From an uncultured Candidatus Altimarinota bacterium (GTDB taxonomy: Bacteria; Patescibacteriota; Gracilibacteria; BD1-5; UBA6164): DNA of 7,230 bases. Shown here piece after piece: positions 1 through 6,200 of this stretch. The translations under genes and the position numbers were made by a program. The notes beneath the pieces were generated by a model. The model did not search any database. It saw only the letters and a list, made by a program, of their open reading frames with translations, and was not told where the DNA came from. Within the stretch, counting starts at the first letter, position 1. The number at the start of each line of letters is the position of its first letter. The stretch is taken from NCBI GenBank assembly GCA_937864995.1, contig CALMDL010000350.1:1-7230 (forward strand), written 5' to 3'.

Positions 1-209
1 TAATTAATTTTTAATCAAGATTCTACACTTCAAGTATTAAAAAAAATATTATTATCTTTTATTTCTAATCAATGCTCTCAATTTTCATTATTTTTATAAA
101 AAACACTTTCAAAAGTGTTTTGATTTTTATTTGTAAAAGTATTAAATATTAGTATTGTAAATACAAATATTGTTATTATACCAAGAAATATTTTATTTAT
201 TGAAATCAC
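1..209 (-). CDS. Membrane-anchored protein of unknown function (5' part, runs off the left edge)
   Basis: This is the first 69 codons of a minus-strand gene that continues beyond base 1. I chose the GTG at 209 as start because an in-frame TAA lies eight codons upstream and no ATG is available in between. The protein begins with MISINK, followed by a hydrophobic stretch at about residues 7-23 (F-L-G-I-I-T-I-F-V-F-T-I-L-I-F) that fits a signal anchor or uncleaved signal peptide. A polar segment follows, with E-N-G-E-H-G-L-E-I-K-D near residues 43-53 and then N-T-G-S-V-E-S-G. Four in-frame UGA codons are read as Gly; under the standard code the frame would close after about 42 codons. I do not recognise the family. 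The likely location is the cell envelope with the C-terminal part outside. It lies downstream of the PLD-like gene on the same strand with a 65-bp gap that holds its own candidate promoter. A hairpin sits inside the frame at 100-121. It may not be a gene, but the anchor-plus-polar composition argues that it is. Confidence 0.6.
100..121 (-). repeat. Perfect 10-bp inverted repeat followed by a T run, inside the leftmost CDS
   Basis: The arms AAAACACTTT (100-109) and AAAGTGTTTT (112-121) are exact reverse complements separated by two bases. On the minus strand the second arm runs directly into further T residues, giving the shape of a Rho-independent terminator. It falls at codons 30-37 of the leftmost reading frame. 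It could be an attenuator, a leftover terminator or chance in AT-rich DNA. The GC part of the stem is weak (two G-C pairs). Confidence 0.5.
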
Positions 210-238
210 TTTAAAATAATTTAGTAAATATTAGTTTT

Positions 239-265
239 ATTATATGAATTTTAGCTTTTTGTAAA
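239..265 (-). promoter_or_regulatory. Candidate promoter for the leftmost gene
   Basis: On the minus strand a perfect -10 box TATAAT lies at 244-239 and a -35-like TTTACA at 265-260, spaced 15 bp, shorter than the usual 16-18 bp. The -10 box is 29 bases before the GTG start at 209. It lies within the 65-bp gap after the PLD-like gene, where I see no clear terminator, so read-through from that gene is also possible. Confidence 0.4.
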
Positions 266-274
266 GGTTTTTTA

Positions 275-1321
275 TTATTTAAAATCATTATTAAAAATAT
301 CTAAAAAATCTGAAATTATTTCATTATTTTCTATTATTAATCATATTTCTCTATTTTTATCTAAAGAATAACTTGAAAAATTTTCACTTCATATAAAAAT
401 ATATTTTTCATCTATTAATATTGCTTTGGCATGCATTTTATGTTTTGGTATTTTTTTTATTTCTATACCAGAATTAATTAATTTTTTGGTATTTTCATCA
501 TTTACTGCAGTTTCAGGGATTATCGCACTTATTTTGATATTTTTTAATTTTTTTATTTCTATTAATTTATTATTTATTTCATTATCGTTAAAATATTGAA
601 TATATATTTTAATGTCTTTTTCAGCACTCTCAATTAAATTTAATATTTTATTTCTAGAATATGAAGGGGATAAAACAAGATTTTCATTATATGGAGAAAT
701 TGCTAATCAATTAAAATCATTATAAAAAATTTCTTTAAGTATTTTATTTATATTATGGTCTTTTATAATTAGGAAAAAATCTCTATTTTGTGTAAAAGTT
801 GAGTAAGTTAAATTTCAAGTTGACACAATATTTAAGTCATCAATTAATATCATTTTACTATGATTTAGTGCATAATTTTTTGTATTTGACCAAACTATAT
901 CAATATTATTTTTTTTTAATTCATTAAAAGTTTTATCATTTATATTATATGCCATATATGGATCTTTTTCTAAAATAACTTTTACCTCTACTCATCTTTT
1001 TTTTGCTTTAATTATAGCTTCTTTTATTCTCTTTTCTGTAAACATATAAACTTCAATATATACATATTTTTGAGAATTATTTATTAATTCTATTATTTTA
1101 TTATGTAAATCTTTTGAAGGAGTAGAATATAGTTTTATTTCATTTATTTTTTCTATTTTTTCTAAGTCAAAATTTTTTATTTTATTTTCTACTTCTAAAT
1201 TATATTTATTATTTTCTAATTTTTCTTTGTGAAAATTATAATATTGTTCAAAATTGAATATTGAAAATATTATAAAAAAGATAAATATTAAAAATATTGT
1301 AATTATTTTTTCTTTTTTCAT
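275..1321 (-). CDS. Membrane-anchored phospholipase D-superfamily protein with two HKD motifs
   Basis: The product is 348 residues with UGA read as Gly and ends at TAA. Residues 6-22 form one hydrophobic helix (signal anchor), followed by a charged linker to about residue 60 and two PLD-like halves. HKD motif 1 is H154-S-K156-x4-D161, followed by S-T-G-N (167-170) instead of the usual GSxN. HKD motif 2 is canonical: H297-A-K299-x4-D304-x6-G311-S312-E-N314, with G311 encoded by UGA. The two halves normally form one active site with a covalent phospho-histidine intermediate that cleaves or transfers phosphodiester bonds. The substrate may be phospholipid, as in cardiolipin synthase or phospholipase D, or nucleic acid, as in Nuc-type nucleases; the sequence does not settle this. 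A single anchor and small size would suit a surface-exposed enzyme. I chose ATG 1321 rather than in-frame TTG 1342 because the latter sits on the T tail of the dnaJ terminator; the TTG start would add seven residues. Five of its six glycines are UGA. Confidence 0.9.
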
Positions 1322-1340
1322 TTTTTTAAATTTAATATAC

Positions 1341-1372
1341 AAAAAAACTCCTTTTAATTTTAGGAGTTTTTT
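1341..1372 (-). terminator. Intrinsic terminator of dnaJ
   Basis: The arms AAAAAACTCC (1342-1351) and GGAGTTTTTT (1363-1372) pair perfectly, extended by one T-A pair, around a 9-nt AT loop. On the minus strand the stem starts three bases after the dnaJ stop codon and ends in seven T residues. The downstream arm also gives AAAAGGAG five bases before a TTG at 1342, which looks like a ribosome-binding site for an alternative start of the PLD-like gene. I regard that as a by-product of the stem. Confidence 0.85.
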
Positions 1373-1375
1373 AAA

Positions 1376-2476
1376 TTAACCAAATATTTTTTCAAATACT
1401 CATCATTTATTTACATCTATTTTCCTTTCTTTTGCTATTTCTTCAAATAACTCTCTTTCTTTTTTGCTTAATTTTTTAGGTATTTTTATAGATATTTCTA
1501 TATATAAATCTCATTTTTTATCATTATTTATATATTTTATACCATCTCAAGATATTTTTATTATATTAGAATGTTCAGTTCAAGCTTTTATCTCTATTTT
1601 TCTTTTTCAAATTATAGGAATATTTATTTCTTTTGTTGCTCATAAAACTGCTTCTACAACATCTATTTCTAATTCATAATGTAGATCACTTCAATCTCTT
1701 TTTAGTCATTTTTCTTCTTGTTCAACTTCAAATTTTATGTATAAGTCTCAAGATTTATTTGTTCATATTCAATGATTTCATTCTCAGGTCATTTTTATAA
1801 TCATACCTTCATCAATTCAAGCTGGGATATCAACTTCAATTTCTTTTTTAATTACTTTTCTTTTTTCTCAATTACAATCATGACATATATTTTCAAAAGT
1901 TTCTCATGTTCAACCACAATTATCACATGTTACAGTTTGTTGAATCATTCAAAACATACTTTGAGTAGTATGTGTAACTTGTCATCTTCCATTACATTTT
2001 TGACAAGTTTTTTTACCACTTCAACCTTCTCAATTACAAGTAATACAAGTTTCTTTTTTGTTAAAACTTATTTTTTGTTTTCATCAAAAAATACTAGTTT
2101 TTAAATCTATATTTAATCTATATTCTAAATCTTCTCAAGCAAAATTTGTTTTTCTTTTTCTTGATTGTCATCAATTAAATCATCCTCAAAAAAATGATTC
2201 AAAAATATCTCACAAATCTACATCTACTCAACCATTAAATCATCAACCAAAAGGGTTTCATCTACCATTAGCATCTCAAAACATATCATAATTTTTTCTT
2301 TTAGATTCATCACTTAATGTTTCATATGCTTTGTTTATTTCTTTAAATTTTTCTTCGGCTGCCTTATCTCAAGCATTTCTATCAGGATGATATTGCATAG
2401 CCAATTTTCTATATGCTTTTTTTATTTCTTCATTAGAAGCTTGTTTATCAACTCATAAAACACTATATAAATCCAT
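1376..2476 (-). CDS. dnaJ: DnaJ, type I Hsp40 co-chaperone
   Basis: The product is 366 residues, close to E. coli DnaJ (376), with all type I domains in order. The J domain spans about residues 1-66 and has the H30-P31-D32 triad that stimulates DnaK ATPase. A Gly/Phe-rich linker covers 67-104. The zinc domain holds four Cys pairs: C144/C147, C158/C161, C184/C187 and C198/C201. The first three repeats fit CxxCxGxG; the fourth reads C-H-D-C-N-G-E-K, with Lys for the last Gly. Two C-terminal beta domains follow, each containing the family's G-D-L-Y-I motif (243-247 and 322-326). The protein delivers unfolded substrates to DnaK in the cytoplasm. About 37 of some 48 glycines are UGA, many at conserved positions, so under the standard code the gene would look shattered. 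No Trp is present. No dnaK or grpE is adjacent and no CIRCE (HrcA) operator is visible upstream. The gene has its own terminator 3' and sits downstream of the ssb terminator, so it is probably monocistronic. The ATG at 2476 gives the typical M-D-L-Y-S-V-L-G start. Confidence 0.97.
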
Positions 2477-2511
2477 TTTTATTATTTATTTAATTATTAA
2501 TCTAAAAATAT

Positions 2512-2537
2512 ATTATAAAAAAAAACTTAAATGTAAA
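2512..2537 (-). promoter_or_regulatory. Candidate dnaJ promoter
   Basis: Minus-strand TATAAT at 2517-2512 and TTTACA at 2537-2532 flank a T-rich 14-bp spacer, shorter than the usual 17. The -10 box is perfect and lies 35 bases before the ATG, between the ssb terminator and dnaJ. Overlapping A/T-only variants further downstream could serve instead as the -10. No heat-shock operator is recognisable. Confidence 0.4.
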
Positions 2538-2540
2538 GAT

Positions 2541-2584
2541 AAAAAAAACCTTTCAAATTGTCTAAGAATAGTATATTTAAAAGG
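2541..2584 (-). terminator. Intrinsic terminator of ssb
   Basis: On the minus strand CCTTTTAAAT (2584-2575) pairs with ATTTGAAAGG (2558-2549) as a 10-bp stem with one U-G wobble, around a 16-nt loop. It is followed by eight T residues (2548-2541). It starts 12 bases after the ssb stop codon and separates ssb from dnaJ. Confidence 0.75.
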
Positions 2585-2596
2585 ATTTTTATTTTT

Positions 2597-3034
2597 TTAG
2601 AATGGAATATCTTCTATAGAAATTTCTTCTTCTTGTTTAGGAGATGATTTTCTGATAGCAGGTGATGCGTTTTCATTTGAAAATGAATTACTTTCAGTAT
2701 TTTCATTTTTAGAATCAAGCATTATCATATTTTCTCAAACAATTTCTGTTTTATATCTTTTTGTTCAGTCTTGTGCTTCCCAAGTTCTTGTTTGAAGTCT
2801 ACCTTCTATAAAAACTCTTCTTCATTTCCCACAGTATTGCATAGCAATTTCTGCTAATTTTCACCATAATACTATATTGTGAAATTCTACTTGTTCTTGT
2901 TTATTTCCGCTTCAGTCAACCCAATTTCTATTTGTTGCAACAGAGAAACTTAAAACATTTTGTCCATTTGGTGTTTGTTTTAATTCTAAATCTTGTGTAA
3001 TTCTACCAATAACTTGTGCTTTGTTTAAATCCAT
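2597..3034 (-). CDS. ssb: Single-stranded DNA-binding protein
   Basis: The product is 145 residues. It binds single-stranded DNA in replication, recombination and repair, normally as a tetramer. The N-terminal OB fold spans about residues 1-107. It shows the start M-D-L-N-K-A-Q-V-I-G-R-I-T-Q-D, the segment V-E-F-H-N-I-V-L-W-G-K-L-A-E (49-62), then G-K-G-R-R-V-F-I-E-G (69-78) and R-T-W-E-A-Q-D-G (83-90). W38, W57 and W85 are in the region where the family stacks aromatic residues on DNA bases. A short polar tail (108-138) leads to the acidic tip I-E-D-I-P-F, which recruits partner proteins. W57 is UGG and the next conserved Gly is UGA, directly separating the two codons. The ATG at 3034 matches the family start. 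Other SSB genes often sit between rpsF and rpsR; here no ribosomal gene is adjacent. Confidence 0.97.
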
Positions 3035-3048
3035 ATGTATTGTTTTAA
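3032..3048 (-). promoter_or_regulatory. Leader at the ssb start, shared with the divergent gene
   Basis: Read on the minus strand this is TTAAAACAATACATATG, ending in the ssb start codon. The plus-strand leader of the PKD gene (3255-3270) is identical except for one missing C. There is no Shine-Dalgarno sequence. It may be a translation-initiation context or a shared binding site. Confidence 0.45.
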
Positions 3049-3087
3049 TAAAATAATTTTTAGAAATTTTTTTTAATTTCTTTACTT

Positions 3088-3114
3088 ATTATACATATAT
3101 TTTATAAAAATCAA
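3088..3114 (-). promoter_or_regulatory. Candidate ssb promoter
   Basis: A perfect minus-strand -10 box TATAAT lies at 3093-3088, with a weak -35-like TTGATT at 3114-3109, 15 bp upstream. The resulting leader to the ATG at 3034 would be about 45 nt. The box is recognisable, but the region is so AT-rich that chance matches are expected. Confidence 0.4.
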
Positions 3115-3120
3115 GAGAAA

Positions 3121-3150
3121 ATATATAAAAGTATATAAAAAGTATATTTA
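3121..3150. repeat. Imperfect 10-bp tandem repeat in the divergent intergenic region
   Basis: Three consecutive 10-mers, ATATATAAAA, GTATATAAAA and AGTATATTTA, are related (the third is shifted by one base). They lie between the candidate ssb and PKD promoters. They could be curved or easily melted DNA or an operator; simple AT bias could also produce them. Confidence 0.3.
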
Positions 3151-3207
3151 ATTGTATTAAAAATTAAAAAAGTCAAGTTAAAAGTACAAATATATATGTT
3201 TAGATTT

Positions 3208-3236
3208 TTGCCTACTATTTTTAATTATGTTAATAT
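3208..3236 (+). promoter_or_regulatory. Candidate promoter of the PKD surface-protein gene
   Basis: TTGCCT (3208-3213) and TAATAT (3231-3236) are spaced by the optimal 17 bp. The -10 is preceded by TGT, which forms an extended -10 element (TGn). The predicted transcript start would leave a leader of about 25 nt before the ATG at 3268. Each hexamer matches the consensus at four of six positions. Confidence 0.45.
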
Positions 3237-3254
3237 TTACTAAATAACTATTTG

Positions 3255-3270
3255 TTAAAAAATACATATG
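3255..3270 (+). promoter_or_regulatory. Leader at the PKD-gene start, shared with ssb
   Basis: TTAAAAAATACATATG ends in the start codon of the PKD gene. It equals the ssb leader on the opposite strand apart from one base. No Shine-Dalgarno sequence is present. The two copies form an inverted repeat that brackets the intergenic region. Confidence 0.45.
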
Positions 3271-6200
3271 TTTAAAAAAGTATTTATTATATTTGCTACA
3301 TTTTTTATATTAAGTATAAATTCTGATTTTGCTTACTCAGCAAATACTACTAATAATGTTGAAGACCAAACTTATACTACATTGTGAGTTGTTGATTTAA
3401 AAACTTTCAATGAATATAGATATAAAATTACTGATCAATATCTTGACTTAAGAAATAAATTTGAGGTGGATTGAAAAATTGACCAATATATTGCTGCAAG
3501 AATTTTATTGTATGCAAAAGAAGGTTTAAATTATCTACCTGATAGTTTATCAAATAAAAACTATTATAATTATTTAAAAAGTTCAATTGAAAAATGAGTT
3601 AAATATCCTGAGAATTCATCATATTTTGAGGAAATTGCAACTTCAATTGAAAATTATTTAGAAAAAACTACAATTCAAAAAATCACTTGAACAGTTGAAG
3701 CATATCCATCTACATGAAATGCTCCTTTAACTGTAACATTAAGATGAAATGTAAAAGATCCTACTTGAACTAAATTAGAAAATTATAATTATACATGGTG
3801 GATTAATGAATGAGGTAAAAGAAAAGTAATTGGTAATAAAATTTCTTTAACTTATATATTTAAAGAAGAATGAAATTTTGCTGTATTTTTAGATGTAACT
3901 TCAAATCATAAAAATAGTTTATGATATACTGATGTATTACCATTTTCTTCTAGAGCTAATATAGTTGTAAAAGAAAAAATCGCATCTATATTATTAAAAG
4001 TTAATAGTGAAAATTTAGGTCAACAAGAAGAACTTAAATTTTTACCAGAAGATGCTAAATATGGTTTATTGTTTGATGCTACAAGTTCAACTCCAACTTC
4101 TTGAAGTAAATTTACTAAAACAGAATGGGATTTTTGAAATGGTGTAACTAGAACAAATACATGAGGACCAAAAATAGAAAGAGTTAGTTATTGAAGAGAA
4201 GGTGATTTCACTGTTAAATTAAAATTAACTACAAATGAAAATAAATCTGTTGAGAGAAAATTCATATTAAAAATTCATAATCCTATTGCTACAATAAAAT
4301 CTTCAAAAGAAGAATGATATATGTGAGAAAAATTTACTTTTTCTGCAAATCCAACTTGAAGTAATACAAATTTAACATATGCATGGAAAATTATTGATAT
4401 AAAAAATGATACAGAATTATTAAACAAAAATTCTTCAACATTTACACACACTTTTACTGAAAAATGAAAATATAATGTAAAATTATTTGTTACAGATGCA
4501 TCATGAGATACAGATGTTGATTATAAAATTATACATATAAATTCTAGAGCGCCAGAAGCAAAATTTGCTTATAAAATTCCATATTCAAATAAACCTAATA
4601 CTGTATTTTTAGATGCTAGTTCATCTTTTGATGCTGATTTTAGTGATGATTGAAAATTACAATTTTCTTGGATTATAAATTGAGAAAGAGTAAATTTAGA
4701 TAGTCCTAATTTTAATTGATCAAATTGATATTATACTTTTTCATCAATAGGAGAACAATCAGTAGTTTTAGAAGTTACTGATCCAGATGATATGACTTCT
4801 CAAGCAACTCAAAAGATAAGTATAAAATCTATATTATCAGTTGAATTCTTTGCATTACCTAGAGTTGTTCAAAGAGAAAAACCTGTTAGATTTGTTGCTG
4901 ATTCTCCAAAAGCTAGTTTTTTTGAATGGGATTTCGGTGATTGATATAAAGAATGATGAAAAACAGATAGTATTACTCATAATTATAGTAAATCATGAGT
5001 ATATACTGTAAAACTTAAAGTAGTTGATGAAAATGATAATTTTAATACATTTTCAAAAAATGTTTATATTTGAGATACAGATGAACCATTTGCATTTATT
5101 ACATTAAAAGATTCTAAATCAAATGTGATAACATTTGATAATAGTGCATGTAATTGAGAATGAGCATATATTGTTAATAGAGTTGATACATTTACTTTTT
5201 CTTGAGAAGAAAGTTTAGATGTAACTTGAGAAAATAAATGATTATCATATTCATGGAAAATGGGAACTAATATTTATACTAGTGAAAGTTTTGCAAAAAA
5301 ATTTGATGAATTATGATGTTCTAAAGTTAAACTTACTGTAAAAAGTAATAAAAATTGAAAAGAATCTACTCAAGAAATAAATGTTAAAACTGAAAATTTA
5401 AAACCAGTATTATCTAGTTTAGATATTAGAGTAAAAGATACTGAATCTGATCCTGTTTTGGTTACTTTAAATGCACTTTGAGCAAAAGATTTAGATTGAG
5501 TAATTCAATCTTACTTATGGTATTATTATACTGATATTGATCCAGAACCTCAAGATTTTAGAGCAACAAAAACAGCAACAACAACATTTGTATTACCAAA
5601 AGTAACATGAAATTATTATTTTGTTGTTGTAATGAAAGATAACAATGAAGCTAGATCTAATTCAGAAGAATTAAGTTGATCAAAATATTTTATTACTTTA
5701 ACAGGTGATAATGTAAATACTCCAATTGTTGATTTAAGTGTTAATAATAACTCTGTTTCTATTTGAGATGAAGTTGTATTTACTTCAAATGTTGAAAATA
5801 TTTTATGACAAAATTTAAATTCTAAAGTATCTTTTTCTTGGGATTTTGACGGTGATTGATTTTATGATAAAGAAACTACTACAAATTCTGTTAGTCATAA
5901 ATATGAAAGTTCATGAGAAAAATTTGCAAAAGTAAAAGTTAAATATAAATGATTTTCAAACACTAAAACAGTTACAATAAATATTGCAAATGTTTTAAAA
6001 CCAGATTTTGATTATGTTTCTATATGAAATGATTATGTATTTTTTGATACAAGTCTTTGAAATGCTACAAGTTATTTATGGGATATGTGAGATGGTAATA
6101 AAATAACTAAATCATGATCTTTTACATATACTTATACTGATTGAAAATCAAATCATTTAGTTACATTAAAAACATCTGAATGAACTAAATCTAAAGAAAT

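Noticed and set aside
210..274. Terminator after the PLD-like gene
   Set aside because: T- and A-rich runs are present, but I could not find a stem with GC pairs followed by a T tail on the minus strand.
1464..2291. Short plus-strand open frames opposite dnaJ
   Set aside because: They lie antisense to a complete DnaJ frame, are rich in Ser, Phe and Thr as expected from complementing Gly/Lys/Glu codons, and show no recognisable domain.
2597..3034. ssb and dnaJ as one operon
   Set aside because: A 10-bp hairpin with eight T residues separates them and dnaJ has its own candidate -10 box.
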